Below are positions 1 to 11,248 of a DNA stretch of 64,000 bases, piece by piece. Numbering within the stretch: position 1 is the first letter of the stretch; each line of letters starts with the position of its first letter. The notes beneath the pieces were generated by a model. It saw only the letters and a program-made list of their open reading frames with translations, ran no database searches and was not told the DNA's origin. This DNA is from Croceibacterium segetis. GTDB lineage: Bacteria; Pseudomonadota; Alphaproteobacteria; Sphingomonadales; Sphingomonadaceae. Made by a program: the position numbers and the translations under genes. Where the stretch lies: positions 124,001 to 188,000 of the forward strand of contig NZ_JAANOZ010000002.1 of assembly GCF_011320115.1 (NCBI RefSeq), written 5' to 3'.

Positions 1-216
1 ATGCTCCACGTCGGCATCGCGAATCGCGGATTCGAACGCCGATTCGAGCTCGCCGATTACGTTCGCGTCGACAACGCCGAGCTTGCCGATGGGTTGCTGG
101 TGATCGACCTGGTGCGCGAAATTCCGGAGGCCATGAAGCCGAAGAAGATCGCCCTCGCCGGTCAGCGCAAGCTCGAAGTGGTCGAGCAGGCGGAGCCGCA
201 GGCCGACGCCGCCTGA
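1..216 (+). CDS. Hsp20/IbpA-type small heat shock protein, C-terminal part
   Basis: Only the last 71 residues are in the window; the reading frame is open from base 1, so the ATG at base 1 is probably internal and the gene starts upstream. The fragment reads as the end of an alpha-crystallin domain: a FERRFELADYVRV strand, then GLLVIDLVREIPEAMKPKKIA, which resembles the IbpA/IbpB pattern (loss of charge, then REIPEAxKPxxI) followed by a short acidic-alanine tail. Such proteins are ATP-independent holdases that bind unfolding cytoplasmic proteins under heat stress. The family assignment rests on this short tail, so the exact subfamily is not certain. A GC-rich hairpin lies 43 bases past the stop. 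Confidence 0.75.
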   Translation: MLHVGIANRGFERRFELADYVRVDNAELADGLLVIDLVREIPEAMKPKKIALAGQRKLEVVEQAEPQADAA

Positions 217-520
217 GCGACGAACTTTCGGAATTACCGATACAATTTGATACAAATTGGGGGCGGAACCGGGATGGGTTCCGCCCCCTCGACGCTTTTG
301 GCGCCGATTCGCCCCTTAAATAGACCGCCCGGGTCGCAGAAGACGGCCAGGTCCAAGCGGCGAACCGTATCAGGGTTCTCGAATGTCAAATGCGAGCGCC
401 CCTCCCCATGCCTCCCTGAACTCGACATGAGGAAATTCCCGCGACCCGAATACAGGGCTACGTCCGCCGAGGCCGCTCTGGCAAGTGATTTCCTCTAATT
501 TGGGGAGATCGTCCCCCAAA
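217..520. other. Intergenic region between converging hsp20 and pyrG
   Basis: This 304-base stretch lies between two convergent genes. I see two hairpins at its ends, one for each gene, and no convincing reading frame: the frames at 234-428 (minus) and 247-498 (plus) overlap each other, have no ribosome site and no recognisable sequence. Confidence 0.6.
259..288 (+). terminator. Candidate terminator after hsp20
   Basis: A perfect 12-bp stem, GGGGGCGGAACC pairing with GGTTCCGCCCCC around a 6-base loop, lies 43 bases past the Hsp20 stop codon. It is followed by TCGACGCTTTT, so the T run is delayed and short. The stem is very stable; the terminator reading is likely but not proven. Confidence 0.6.

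Positions 521-521
<1 letters not shown>
498..521 (-). terminator. Hairpin overlapping the pyrG stop codon
   Basis: On the minus strand ATTTGGGG pairs with CCCCAAAT across an 8-base loop, beginning inside the pyrG stop codon. No T run follows. It may end the pyrG transcript or protect its 3' end. Confidence 0.4.
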
Positions 522-2167
<1,646 letters not shown>

Positions 2168-2238
2168 TTACGCACGGCTTCGGATTCGGCGCAAGCATTG
2201 CTTGCGCGATTTACACAGCGATACGGGTCAGGCCGAGC

Positions 2239-2607
2239 TTACTGCGCGACGTTCTTGAGCGGGTCGTTGTCGGCCGGCTGCGCGGGTGCGGGTGCCTGGG
2301 GAAGGGGTTGCTCGCCGCCCGCGGGTACCGCGGTGCGCTTGAGCGTGTCGTCGACCTCGGCTCCCGAGGTTGCCTTCACCGCAACGGCGGCCATGACGAT
2401 CGCCAGCACCACGAATATCACCGCCAGCCACTTCGTCGTGCGGGTGAGGAAATCGGCCGCGCCGCGCGCGCTCATCAAACCGCCGGGGCTGCCGCCACCG
2501 CCGCCGACGCCGAGGCCGCCGCCTTCCGAGCGCTGGATCAGCACGATGCCGACAAGCGCGGCGGCGACAATCGCCTGGAGGACAGTGAGGAACAGGAACA
2601 GGCTCAT
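2239..2607 (-). CDS. secG: Preprotein translocase subunit SecG
   Basis: Small membrane subunit of the SecYEG channel. The 122 residues show the SecG plan: a first membrane helix (about residues 2-23, FLFLTVLQAIVAAALVGIVL), the conserved glycine-rich cytoplasmic loop with QRSEGGGLGVGGGG and SARGAADFLTRTTKW, a second helix (about 60-80), then a proline- and alanine-rich tail of about 35 residues that is not conserved in the family. It sits between tpiA (63 bases upstream) and pyrG, an arrangement common in alphaproteobacteria, which supports co-transcription. Confidence 0.96.
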   Translation of the reverse strand: MSLFLFLTVLQAIVAAALVGIVLIQRSEGGGLGVGGGGGSPGGLMSARGAADFLTRTTKWLAVIFVVLAIVMAAVAVKATSGAEVDDTLKRTAVPAGGEQPLPQAPAPAQPADNDPLKNVAQ

Positions 2608-2670
2608 GGGCGGGTCTCGGTCAATCGGCGTTCGCCGCCGCAGATAGCGAGCGGCGCGGGAGTTTACAAC

Positions 2671-3429
2671 TTAGGCTTCCAGTGCCTCGTGCGCCGCGGC
2701 GACGATGCCGAGGAAGCTCTCGGCCGTCAGGCTTGCCCCGCCGACCAGCGCTCCGCCGACTTCATCGGCTCCCAGCAGTTCGGCGGCGTTCTCGGGTTTC
2801 ACCGAACCGCCGTAGAGGATGCGGATGGCGGCACCGTCCTCGCCATAGATGGCATTGAGCCGTTGGCGGATCGCGCAGTGCATCGCGCCGATGTCCTCGA
2901 CCGTCGGCGTGCGCCCCGTGCCGATCGCCCACACCGGTTCATAAGCCACCGTCACTTTCGCCGCCGCACTTTCGCCTTGGGGCAACGAACCATCGAGCTG
3001 GCGGGCGACGACCGCCTCGGCCTTGCCCGCATCGCGGTCGGCCTCGGTCTCGCCGACGCAGACGATCGCGTTCAGGCCCACCGCCAGCGCGGCCTCGGCC
3101 TTGGCCTTCACATCGGCATCGGTCTCGCCATGATCCGCGCGGCGTTCGCTGTGGCCGACGATCACGAAGCCGGCGCCCGAATCCTTGAGCATCGCCGCCG
3201 AAATGTCGCCCGTGTGCGCGCCGCCTTCGGCGGGGTGGCAGTCCTGCGCGCCGACGCCGATCAGCCCGGCTTCCTTGCGGGTCGCATGGATCAGAGTGAA
3301 CGGCGGAGCGAGCGCGACCTCGACCTTCATCAGCCGCTCGGCCCCGCGGTCGATCGCGCGCGCTTCGGACAGCATCGCGCGGGTGCCGTGCATCTTCCAG
3401 TTACCGACGATGTAAGGGCGTTCGAACAT
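2671..3429 (-). CDS. tpiA: Triosephosphate isomerase
   Basis: Interconverts dihydroxyacetone phosphate and glyceraldehyde 3-phosphate in glycolysis and gluconeogenesis. The protein of 252 residues begins MFERPYIVGNWKMHG, with the active-site Asn and Lys, then has the catalytic His in IVGHSERR, the catalytic Glu in VAYEPVWAIGTG and the phosphate-binding ILYGGSVKPENA. The open frame runs further upstream to 3726, but homology begins at the ATG at 3429, so that start is chosen. First gene of the tpiA-secG-pyrG run; divergent from ppiD, with a shared 187-base promoter region that holds no further gene. Confidence 0.97.
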   Translation of the reverse strand: MFERPYIVGNWKMHGTRAMLSEARAIDRGAERLMKVEVALAPPFTLIHATRKEAGLIGVGAQDCHPAEGGAHTGDISAAMLKDSGAGFVIVGHSERRADHGETDADVKAKAEAALAVGLNAIVCVGETEADRDAGKAEAVVARQLDGSLPQGESAAAKVTVAYEPVWAIGTGRTPTVEDIGAMHCAIRQRLNAIYGEDGAAIRILYGGSVKPENAAELLGADEVGGALVGGASLTAESFLGIVAAAHEALEA

Positions 3430-3616
3430 CGAGTGCCTTCGTAAAAACAGACCTGGGTGAGAGCCTGAGGGACAGGCGGGTGTCGACGGCGCGCTAATCG
3501 GCGCCGCGGCAGTTGTCAAAGCGGCATTTACCGTCTCGGGGAAAGCAGCGGCGAACTGTTGCGGGCGCGCCGCAGCAGGGATATGGCGCGGGGCCGCCGC
3601 TGCAAGAAGGCCCTCG

Positions 3617-5548
3617 ATGCTCCAGTTCTTTCGCAACTTCTTCAAGTCCAAGTTCGGGGTGATCTTCACGATCGCGTTCCTGATCGTGATCGCGATCGCC
3701 TTCGGCGTCGGCGACATCGCCAGCAATCAGTCGGGCGGCGGCATCGCCGGGGGAGACCGCGTGGCCGTGGTCGGCGACAAGAAGATCAGCGCCTCGGATC
3801 TTTCGCAGGCGATGACCACCGCGCTCGAAAACGAGAAGCAGCAGAATCCCACGCTGACCATGGAGGGTTTCATCGCCGGCGGAGGGATGGACCGCGTACT
3901 CGACCAGATCCTCCAGCGCACCGCCCTAGCCGAGTATGCGCACAAGCAGGGTCTTCGCGCCGGCAAGCGCCTGGTCGACAGCGAACTGGTGCAGATCCAG
4001 GCCTTCCAGGGGATCGACGGCAAGTTCGACCGCAATGCATTCCTTACCGCTTTGCGCCAGCGCGGCCTGAGCGAGGAACTGGTGCGCAACGACGTCGCCG
4101 CCGGCCTTTATGCGCGGCAGATGCTCATTCCGGCGAGCTATTCCTCCGCGATCCCGCGGAGCCTGGCCCAGCAGTACGCAATGTTGCTCAAGGAACGCCG
4201 CAAGGGCGCAATCGCCATCCTCCCGAGCGGCGCTTACGCGCCGAAGGGCGATCCGGCAGCGGCCCAGCTCAATGCCTTCTACAGCGCCCACCGCACCGAT
4301 TACCTGCGGCCCGAGCGGCGAGTGATCCGCTACGCCACTTTCGGCGAGGAAGCGCTCGCCACCGTGCCGCCGCCGACGGACGCGCAGATCGCGGCGCGTT
4401 ACCAGCGCGATGCGGCCCAGTACCAGGCCAAGCAGACGCGTACCTTCACCCAGCTGGTCTTGCCGACGGAAGCCGCCGCCAAAGCCGTCGCGGCCGAGGT
4501 TGCCGGCGGCACGTCGCTGGCTGCTGCGGCGGCGAGCAAGAGCCTCGCCACGACCAAGGTCGGACCGGTCACGCAAGGCGAATTGGCTGCGCAATCATCG
4601 CAGGCGGTCGCCAACGCGGCGTTCGCGGAGAGCCAGGGCACAATGATCGCGCCAACGCGAGGCGGCCTCGGCTGGTACCTGCTGCGTGTCGACGCAGTCG
4701 AGAATACCCCGGCGCGAAGCCTGGCCCAGGTTCGCGACGAGATCGCCAAGGCCCTGGCGGAGGAACAACGGAAAGCCGCGTTCGCGGACCTCGCTGCCAA
4801 TGTCGAGGACCAGCTCGACAACGGCGGAAGTCTCGCCGACGTCGCCAAGCGGCTCAAGCTGGAAATCGAGACCACCGAGCCCATCACGGCCGACGGTCGC
4901 GTCTACGGCAAGCAGGAAACCGCCCCGCCGGTCCTCGCCCGGGCGCTGAAGACGGCGTTCGAGATGGAGGAAGGCCAGCCGCAGCTCGCCGAGGTCGACC
5001 CTGGCAAGACCTATCTCGTTTTCGAAACGACCGGCATTACGCCTTCGTCGGCCGCCCCGCTCGCCGAAATCAGGGATGAAGTCGTGCTCGACTGGCGCAA
5101 GACGGAAGGCGCCAAGGCGGCGAAAGCCGCGGCGCAGCGCGTGATGCAGCGCCTCTCCGGTGGGCAGGACATCGCGGCTGCGCTGGCGGCCGAAAAGATC
5201 TCTCTGCCGCCGCCCAACCGGATCGATCTGAGCCGCGACGAGCTCGCCAAACAGGGCCAGGTCCCGCCGGTCATGGCGCTCATGTTCAGCATGGCCAAGG
5301 GAACCGTGAAACGGCTCGAAGCGCCGCAGAACAACGGCTGGTTCGTAGTCAAGCTCGACGACGTCGCCCTGCCTCCGATCGACAAGAACGACCCGTTGAT
5401 CGGCGCGACCCAGCAGCAACTCGTCAGCGTCTTCGGCGACGAATATTCCGAGGAACTGGTCCACGCCGCGCAACGTGCCGTCGGCGTCACGAAGAACCAG
5501 CCGGCCATCGACGCGGTGAGGAAGCAGCTCACCGGCCGCAGCGAATAG
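3617..5548 (+). CDS. ppiD: PpiD-like periplasmic folding factor (SurA N-terminal/parvulin type)
   Basis: Membrane-anchored chaperone and peptidyl-prolyl isomerase relative that helps proteins emerging from the Sec channel in the periplasm. The 643 residues begin MLQFFRNFFKSKFGV, then a single membrane anchor (about 13-35), a SurA-like N-terminal domain (GDKKISASDLSQAM), a parvulin-like region in the middle (RRVIRYATF and TFTQLVLPTEAAAKAVAAEV, ending at GLGWYLLRVD) and a long C-terminal domain. The gene lies 14 bases ahead of trpE, so the two are probably co-transcribed, as in many sphingomonads. Whether the isomerase site is active cannot be told from sequence alone. Confidence 0.9.
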   Translation: MLQFFRNFFKSKFGVIFTIAFLIVIAIAFGVGDIASNQSGGGIAGGDRVAVVGDKKISASDLSQAMTTALENEKQQNPTLTMEGFIAGGGMDRVLDQILQRTALAEYAHKQGLRAGKRLVDSELVQIQAFQGIDGKFDRNAFLTALRQRGLSEELVRNDVAAGLYARQMLIPASYSSAIPRSLAQQYAMLLKERRKGAIAILPSGAYAPKGDPAAAQLNAFYSAHRTDYLRPERRVIRYATFGEEALATVPPPTDAQIAARYQRDAAQYQAKQTRTFTQLVLPTEAAAKAVAAEVAGGTSLAAAAASKSLATTKVGPVTQGELAAQSSQAVANAAFAESQGTMIAPTRGGLGWYLLRVDAVENTPARSLAQVRDEIAKALAEEQRKAAFADLAANVEDQLDNGGSLADVAKRLKLEIETTEPITADGRVYGKQETAPPVLARALKTAFEMEEGQPQLAEVDPGKTYLVFETTGITPSSAAPLAEIRDEVVLDWRKTEGAKAAKAAAQRVMQRLSGGQDIAAALAAEKISLPPPNRIDLSRDELAKQGQVPPVMALMFSMAKGTVKRLEAPQNNGWFVVKLDDVALPPIDKNDPLIGATQQQLVSVFGDEYSEELVHAAQRAVGVTKNQPAIDAVRKQLTGRSE

Positions 5549-5562
5549 AAGCGGACAGGCCC

Positions 5563-7074
5563 TTGGCCGGCGCCCTTCCCGAGAATGCGGATGCCGCGCG
5601 CCGGCAGCTCACGGGCGGCCGTCCGGCGATCGTCTGGCGGCGGCTGGTTTCCGACACCGAGACTCCGGTCGGCGCGGCGCTCAAGCTGATCGAGCCGGGG
5701 CGCGGCGACTTTCTCCTCGAATCGGTCGAAGGCGGCGAAGTTCGCGGCCGCTACAGCCTGCTCGGGCTCGCGCCCGACCTCGTGTTCCGCGCCACGGGTC
5801 GGACTTGCGAGGTCAACCGCCAATGGAGCCACGACAGCGCTGCGTTCGCCGCTTTGCCAGGCGACGCGCTTGCCGAACTGCGCGCATTGGTCGAGGCGTG
5901 CCGGATCGACGTGCCCGACAACCTGCCGCCGATTGCCTGTCTGGTCGGCTATTTCGGCTATGAGACTGTCGGGCTGGTCGAAAAGCTTCCGCGCGCACCG
6001 CAAAGCGAGCTGGCCTTGCCCGACATGCTGTTCGTGCGGCCGACGACGATCCTGGTGTTCGACAACCTGTCCGACGAGCTGTTCTGCATCGCTCCGCTAT
6101 GGGCCGACGGTGTCGATCCCGACCGCGCGATCGAGGCAGCCGGCGAGCGCATCGACGGTGCGCTGCGGGCGCTCGGCGGCGCCGTGCCGGTGGGCCAGCG
6201 ATCGGCCGAGCTGCCCGAGCTGGGGCTGACGCCGGTGATGCGCGAGGGGCAATACCGCGAGATGGTCCTCAAGGCGAAGGACTACATCACCGCGGGCGAC
6301 GTGTTCCAGGTCGTGCTGGCGCAACGCTTCACCTGCCCGTTCCCGCTGCCGCCGTTCGCGCTTTACCGCGCGCTCAGACGGGTGAATCCCTCGCCATTTC
6401 TCTATTTCCTCGACCTTCCCGGCTTTGCGGTGGTAGGCTCGAGCCCCGAAATTCTCGTCCGCGTGCGCGAGGGCGAGGTGACGATCCGCCCGATCGCCGG
6501 CACTCGTCCGCGAGGCGCGACGCGCGAGGAGGACGAGGCAGCCGAAAAGAGCCTGCTCTCCGATCCCAAGGAGTGCGCCGAGCACCTGATGCTGCTCGAT
6601 CTGGGACGCAACGACGTCGGCCGGGTCGCCGCGGCCGACAGCGTGAAAGTCACGGCCAGCTTCACCGTCGAACGCTACAGCCACGTGATGCACATCGTCA
6701 GCAACGTCATCGGCAAGCTCGACCCCTCGAAGGATGCGCTCGACGCCCTGTTCGCGGGCTTCCCGGCGGGCACCGTCTCCGGGGCGCCGAAGGTCCGCGC
6801 CTGCCAGATCATCGCCGAGCTGGAGCCCGAGACCCGCGGACCCTACGCCGGCGGCGTCGGCTACTTCGCGCCCGATGGTTCGGTCGACAGCTGCATCGTG
6901 CTGCGCACCGCTGTAGTGAAGGACGGTACGATGCACGTCCAGGCTGGCGCCGGCATCGTCGCTGACAGCGACCCTGCCTATGAACAGCGCGAATGCGAGG
7001 CGAAGGCCGGGGCCTTGATCGCGGCGGCAAGAGAGGCTGTGCGCGTTGCGGGCGAGCCCGGATTCGGCCAGTGA
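5563..7074 (+). CDS. trpE: Anthranilate synthase component I
   Basis: Converts chorismate, with ammonia or the glutaminase TrpG, to anthranilate in tryptophan synthesis. The 503 residues carry the feedback-site LLES motif (residues about 50-53), the catalytic core IAGTRPRGATREEDE, DLGRNDVGRVA, FPAGTVSGAPKVRA and the C-terminal VQAGAGIVADSDP. The start is a TTG 14 bases after ppiD; no better ATG lies before the first conserved block. Its partner trpG is not next to it but about 1.8 kb downstream, behind two unrelated genes. Confidence 0.97.
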   Translation: MAGALPENADAARRQLTGGRPAIVWRRLVSDTETPVGAALKLIEPGRGDFLLESVEGGEVRGRYSLLGLAPDLVFRATGRTCEVNRQWSHDSAAFAALPGDALAELRALVEACRIDVPDNLPPIACLVGYFGYETVGLVEKLPRAPQSELALPDMLFVRPTTILVFDNLSDELFCIAPLWADGVDPDRAIEAAGERIDGALRALGGAVPVGQRSAELPELGLTPVMREGQYREMVLKAKDYITAGDVFQVVLAQRFTCPFPLPPFALYRALRRVNPSPFLYFLDLPGFAVVGSSPEILVRVREGEVTIRPIAGTRPRGATREEDEAAEKSLLSDPKECAEHLMLLDLGRNDVGRVAAADSVKVTASFTVERYSHVMHIVSNVIGKLDPSKDALDALFAGFPAGTVSGAPKVRACQIIAELEPETRGPYAGGVGYFAPDGSVDSCIVLRTAVVKDGTMHVQAGAGIVADSDPAYEQRECEAKAGALIAAAREAVRVAGEPGFGQ

Positions 7075-7116
7075 ACCGTTAACCTCGGATTTGCCCTGTG
7101 GCGCTAAACCAGCCGC

Positions 7117-7644
7117 ATGGGCGAGTTCACCGTCACCATGCGCGAAGAGGATCTCTACCGAGGGTTCCTGCTCAACGCGACCAACCGCAACGCGCGGCCG
7201 GTCATGCTGGCGGCGCTGGTTGTGCTGATGCTGTTGGTGGTGCTCCTTCTGAGCTCGCCCGCCGCGCGCTATTCGCTGATCTGCAATGCCTTGACGCTGA
7301 TGCTGCTCGGCGCGGTGTTCCTCGCGGCGTTCCTGCTCGCGCTGGTGCTGTTCGTGCGCAAGCCGATCCTGCGTTCGATGGCGCGCCGTACACTTGCGCA
7401 ACGGCGCGATCTGGCGACGCCGGTTGCATGGTCGTTCGACGACGGCACGCTGCGCATCGCCACGCGCTTCACCCGGTCGGAATTCCCTTGGGACGCCCTG
7501 CGCCGCTGGCGGGAAGACGATCGCGTGCTGCTTGTCTATCTTGCCGACCAGCTATTCCACGCGGTACCCAAGGATCAGGTCGACGAAGCCCACATCACCG
7601 CCTTGCGGACCGCGCTCGAAAGCCACGGCGTGCCCCGGCGCTAG
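7117..7644 (+). CDS. YcxB-like small membrane protein
   Basis: A 175-residue protein with a short polar N-terminus (MGEFTVTMREEDLYRG), two adjacent membrane helices (about residues 29-49 and 57-83) and a soluble C-terminal part with WSFDDGTLRIATRFTRSEFPWDAL and VLLVYLADQLFHAVPKDQ. That last pattern (a sheet-rich tail where a residue pair sits at the place a membrane protein meets its own promoter-like strand) resembles the YcxB-like C-terminal domain. Function is not known. It ends immediately before the convergent FAD monooxygenase gene, with no base between the two stop codons. Confidence 0.6.
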   Translation: MGEFTVTMREEDLYRGFLLNATNRNARPVMLAALVVLMLLVVLLLSSPAARYSLICNALTLMLLGAVFLAAFLLALVLFVRKPILRSMARRTLAQRRDLATPVAWSFDDGTLRIATRFTRSEFPWDALRRWREDDRVLLVYLADQLFHAVPKDQVDEAHITALRTALESHGVPRR

Positions 7645-8823
7645 TCAGAAGTAGTCCGGCAGGTCGATCTGGTCGCGGATGCTTCGGCCGATCACCAGGT
7701 CGGCGAACCATCCGATGCCGAGAAGCTTCGCCGCCGTCGCGCGGACTCGCAGGCCGAAGTCGGTCTTCGGCACGAAGGTGGATGCCATGCCCATCGCCCC
7801 ATTTTGCTTCGAGCGCATGAGATGGAACAGCCGTCGCTGGTAATTGGCAAGCGCGAGCGGAATGTCGTCGCCCGCGCGTTTCAGTTCTCCGGCGAGCACG
7901 TAGCCGCCGATCATCGCCAGCGCGCTCCCTTGTCCGGCGAGGAACGAGGGGGCGTAGGCCGCGTCGCCAAGCAACGCGACGGGTCCGTCGTGCCAGCGGT
8001 CCATGCGAATCTGGCTGACCCGGTCGAGGTATAGATCGTCCGCCGCATCGAGGCCGGCGAGGAAATCGGCCACTTCCCAGCCTGCCCCGGCATAGCGGCT
8101 CCGGATGAGCGCCCGCTGTCCAGCCAGGTCATGCGGGATCGGCCCGCCTTCAGGATCGCGCCAGATCAGCAACACCAGCGAAGAGTCGCCGTAGAGGGTG
8201 AAGCGCGCCGCCTGTCGACCCGGCTCGCCGTACATAAGGTACACGTCGGGATCGCGCCGCGGATAGCCGTCGATTGTGAACGCGGCGAAGTTATAGCCGA
8301 GGAAGCACTCGAAACGCCTCTCCGGGCCGAACACTAGCTCGCGGGTGCGCGAGTGAATTCCCTCGGCGCCGACGACCAGATCGAAGAACCGCTCCTGCCC
8401 GCTCGCGAGCCACACCTTCGCGCCGTCGCGGTCCTCTTCCAGCGAGGCTATCTCATCGCCGAAGATCGCTTCGACGCGGTCCTCGACCGCTTCGAACAGT
8501 GCGCGTGCTAACTCTCCGCGCGGCAGGCTGATGAAGCGGCCGCCAGTTACCCGATCCAACACGCTGACGTCGAAACCGCCCATTCGCCGCCCTTCCCGGT
8601 CGATGAACCGCACTTCGTTCACGTGGTAGCCGACCCGTTCGAGCCGCGGCATCAGGCCCATGCGCTCGGCGAGGTCAAAACCCTTGCCCCAAAAGTCGAT
8701 GACGTAGCCGCCGGCGCGGAACGCCGGCGCCTTCTCGACGATCGTCACGCGGTGCCCGTCGTGCAGCAGCCACCAGGCCAGAGTCGGCCCAGCGATCCCC
8801 GCCCCGCTGATCAGCACATCCAT
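7645..8823 (-). CDS. FAD-dependent monooxygenase (PHBH/UbiH type)
   Basis: Flavoprotein hydroxylase of the aromatic-ring monooxygenase class; substrate unknown. The 392 residues begin [19 protein letters not shown], the dinucleotide-binding GxGxxG fold, and contain the second FAD motif [16 protein letters not shown] near residue 280. An open frame extends upstream to 9156, into trpG, but the glycine motif fixes the start at 8823. The gene lies on the strand opposite to trpE, trpG and trpD and divides the trp genes; it is divergent from trpG with 54 bases between the starts. Its position among trp genes does not by itself imply a role in tryptophan metabolism. Confidence 0.85.
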   Translation of the reverse strand: MDVLISGAGIAGPTLAWWLLHDGHRVTIVEKAPAFRAGGYVIDFWGKGFDLAERMGLMPRLERVGYHVNEVRFIDREGRRMGGFDVSVLDRVTGGRFISLPRGELARALFEAVEDRVEAIFGDEIASLEEDRDGAKVWLASGQERFFDLVVGAEGIHSRTRELVFGPERRFECFLGYNFAAFTIDGYPRRDPDVYLMYGEPGRQAARFTLYGDSSLVLLIWRDPEGGPIPHDLAGQRALIRSRYAGAGWEVADFLAGLDAADDLYLDRVSQIRMDRWHDGPVALLGDAAYAPSFLAGQGSALAMIGGYVLAGELKRAGDDIPLALANYQRRLFHLMRSKQNGAMGMASTFVPKTDFGLRVRATAAKLLGIGWFADLVIGRSIRDQIDLPDYF

Positions 8824-8877
8824 GCCCCTCGCTCCTCCCGATTGCCTTGGGCGCCACACGCTTCTAAGCGGCGAGCC

Positions 8878-9477
8878 ATGATCCTGGTCATCGACAACTA
8901 CGACAGCTTCACCTTCAACCTGGTCCATTACTTGATGGAACTGGGCGCCGAGGTCAAAGTCGTGCGCAATGATGAGCTTACTGCTGCCGAAGCGATCGCC
9001 AGTAACGCCGCCGGGTTCCTGATCTCGCCCGGCCCATGCACCCCCAACGAAGCCGGCGTCAGCCTCGACCTGGTCGCCGCCTGCGCCGATGCCGGGCGGC
9101 CGCTGCTCGGCGTATGCCTTGGCCATCAGGCGATCGGGCAGCACTTCGGCGGCCACGTCGTCCGCGGCGGTTTAATGCATGGCAAGACCTCGCCGGTCGA
9201 TCACGACGGCACAGGCGTGTTTGCCGGGCTGCCGAGCCCGTTCACCGCGACGCGCTATCACTCGCTGATCGTCGAGGACATTCCCGCGAGCCTGGTGATC
9301 AACGCCACGAGCGAGACCCCGGGTCTCGACGGCACCGCGGTGATGGGCTTCCGCCACGAATTGCTGCCGATCCACGGCGTGCAGTTTCATCCCGAAAGCA
9401 TCGCCACCGAGCATGGACACGAGCTGCTGGCCAATTTCCTTCGGCTTTGCGGCGTCGAGGCGAAACAGGCCGCATGA
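8878..9477 (+). CDS. trpG: Anthranilate synthase component II, glutamine amidotransferase
   Basis: Supplies ammonia from glutamine to TrpE. The 199 residues open with [19 protein letters not shown], carry the nucleophile elbow [11 protein letters not shown], the MHGKTS motif and the catalytic HPES. In some bacteria this subunit also serves aminodeoxychorismate synthase (PabA role); no separate pabA is visible here. The stop overlaps the start of trpD as ATGA, so the two are translationally coupled. Confidence 0.97.
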   Translation: MILVIDNYDSFTFNLVHYLMELGAEVKVVRNDELTAAEAIASNAAGFLISPGPCTPNEAGVSLDLVAACADAGRPLLGVCLGHQAIGQHFGGHVVRGGLMHGKTSPVDHDGTGVFAGLPSPFTATRYHSLIVEDIPASLVINATSETPGLDGTAVMGFRHELLPIHGVQFHPESIATEHGHELLANFLRLCGVEAKQAA

Positions 9478-10466
9478 TCTCCCTTCCCGAGGTCGAACCG
9501 CACCTCACCGAGGAGATGGCCGAGGAAATCTTCGGCCTGATGCTCGACGGCAAGGTCAGCGACGACGACATCGCCCGGTTCCTGATTGCACTCTCCGAAC
9601 GCGGCGAGACCGCGGCGGAGATTACCGGCGCGGCGCGCGCGCTGCGCGCCAGGCTGATCCCGATCGAAGCGCCTGACAATGCCATCGATGTGTGCGGCAC
9701 GGGAGGCGATGGGCACCACACCCTCAACGTCTCCACCGCGGTCAGCCTGGTCGTCGCCGCGTGCGGGGTGCCGGTGGCCAAGCACGGCAACCGCGCGGCG
9801 AGCTCGAAGGCCGGCGCCGCCGATACGCTCGAGGCGCTCGGGCTCGACATGGAAGCGGCCGGCCGCACCGCCGAGATGACCTTGCGCGAGATCGGCATCT
9901 GCTTCCTGTTCGCGGCCAATCACCATCCGGCGATGCGGCGCATCCAGCCGATCCGCAAGCGCATCGGCACGCGCACAATCTTCAACCTGATGGGCCCGTT
10001 GTCCAACCCGGCGCGCGTGCAGAACCAGCTGATCGGTATCGCCCGCCCGGCCTACGTGCCGATCTACGCCGAGGCGATGGCCCGGCTCGGTACCCGCCGG
10101 TCATTCATCGTCTCGGGCGACGAGGGACTCGACGAGCTAAGCCTCGCCGGCGGCAACGAACTGGCCGAAGTTGTCGGGCACGATTTCGAGATGCACCGGA
10201 TCGATGCCGCGCAGGCCGGGCTGGCGCACGCACCGATCGAGGCGATCCGCGGCGGCGACGCCGAGCACAACGCCGCGGCCCTGCGCGCCCTGCTGATGGG
10301 CGCTCCCGGCCCCTATCGCGACGCCGTGCTGTTCAATGCGGCCGGTGCGCTGATGGTGGCGGGCGAAGTACAGAGCTGGACCGACGGGATCGAGGAAGCC
10401 GCCGAGGCGCTCGACAAGGGTCTCGCCAAGGCACTCCTTGACTGCTGGATTGCCGCCGCCAAATAA
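9474..10466 (+). CDS. trpD: Anthranilate phosphoribosyltransferase
   Basis: Transfers the phosphoribosyl group from PRPP to anthranilate, second step of tryptophan synthesis. The 330 residues contain the PRPP-binding [33 protein letters not shown] and [17 protein letters not shown] motifs of the family. The start ATG overlaps the trpG stop. Notably trpC, which follows trpD in many related genomes, is not here: the next gene encodes a YceI protein. Confidence 0.98.
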   Translation: MISLPEVEPHLTEEMAEEIFGLMLDGKVSDDDIARFLIALSERGETAAEITGAARALRARLIPIEAPDNAIDVCGTGGDGHHTLNVSTAVSLVVAACGVPVAKHGNRAASSKAGAADTLEALGLDMEAAGRTAEMTLREIGICFLFAANHHPAMRRIQPIRKRIGTRTIFNLMGPLSNPARVQNQLIGIARPAYVPIYAEAMARLGTRRSFIVSGDEGLDELSLAGGNELAEVVGHDFEMHRIDAAQAGLAHAPIEAIRGGDAEHNAAALRALLMGAPGPYRDAVLFNAAGALMVAGEVQSWTDGIEEAAEALDKGLAKALLDCWIAAAK

Positions 10467-10541
10467 GCGCCTGTTCGCGGTGGACATTGTCAATTGAACC
10501 CGTCAAACTGCTCCCGACCAATTCCACGGGAGATAGCAGTC

Positions 10542-11171
10542 ATGCGTAAATCGATCCTCGCCTTCACGGCGGCCGGCGCCGCGGCGCTCACCTTCGGCGC
10601 CTTGCATGCGCAGCAGGGTGGCCCACCGCCGGCACTTGGCACTCACGATGCCTCGAAAGTCGCTGCCGGGACTTACAAGGCCGATCCCAACCACACGCAG
10701 GTTCTCTACACCTATGGCCACCTTGGCCTGACCAGCAACATGGGCCTGCTGTCGGGGGCCAACGGCACGCTGACGCTCGATCCGAAGGCGCCGAACAACG
10801 CCAAGCTGTCGATCGATGTGCCAGTGAACACGATCCATACGTCGATCGCCGCGCTCGACAGCGAGCTTGTCGGGCCGATGTTCTTCGACGCCGCCAAGTT
10901 CCCCAACGCCCACTTCGAATCGACCAGCGTCGTCGCCAAGGGCGAAAGCGCGACGATCAATGGCAACCTGACGATCCACGGCGTCACCAAGCCGGCGACG
11001 ATCAACGCGAAGTTCGCCGCCGCCGGTACCAATCCGATGTCGAAGAAGGAAACGATTGCCTTCAGCGGTACGGCGACCGTCAATCGCGCCGATTTCGGTT
11101 TGGGCACGGCCGTTCCGATGGTCGCCAACAAGGTCGACCTGACGATCACTGCGGCGTTCGAAAAGCAGTAA
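10542..11171 (+). CDS. YceI family periplasmic lipid-binding-like protein
   Basis: A 209-residue secreted protein. A signal peptide (MRKSILAFTAAGAAALTFGALHA, cleavage expected after AxA near residue 23) is followed by a lipocalin-like YceI domain with the typical opening GTYKADPNHTQVLYTYGHLGLTSNMG and the later NGNLTIHGVTKPATINAKF and GFSGTATVNRADFG-like segment. Members bind polyisoprenoid chains; the physiological role is mostly unknown. The start has a good GGGAGAT site 8 bases upstream. Followed by a GC-rich hairpin, so probably a single-gene unit. Confidence 0.93.
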   Translation: MRKSILAFTAAGAAALTFGALHAQQGGPPPALGTHDASKVAAGTYKADPNHTQVLYTYGHLGLTSNMGLLSGANGTLTLDPKAPNNAKLSIDVPVNTIHTSIAALDSELVGPMFFDAAKFPNAHFESTSVVAKGESATINGNLTIHGVTKPATINAKFAAAGTNPMSKKETIAFSGTATVNRADFGLGTAVPMVANKVDLTITAAFEKQ

Positions 11172-11183
11172 GCGGGAATTGCG

Positions 11184-11206
11184 GGGCGGCGCTTCCGGCG
11201 CCGCCC
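11184..11206 (+). terminator. Candidate terminator after the YceI gene
   Basis: GGGCGGCGC pairs perfectly with GCGCCGCCC across a 5-base loop, 12 bases past the YceI stop. No immediate T run follows (TAACCGCTGGATTT). Confidence 0.5.
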
Positions 11207-11248
11207 TAACCGCTGGATTTCTTAACCGTCATCGCCTATCTAGCCTGC

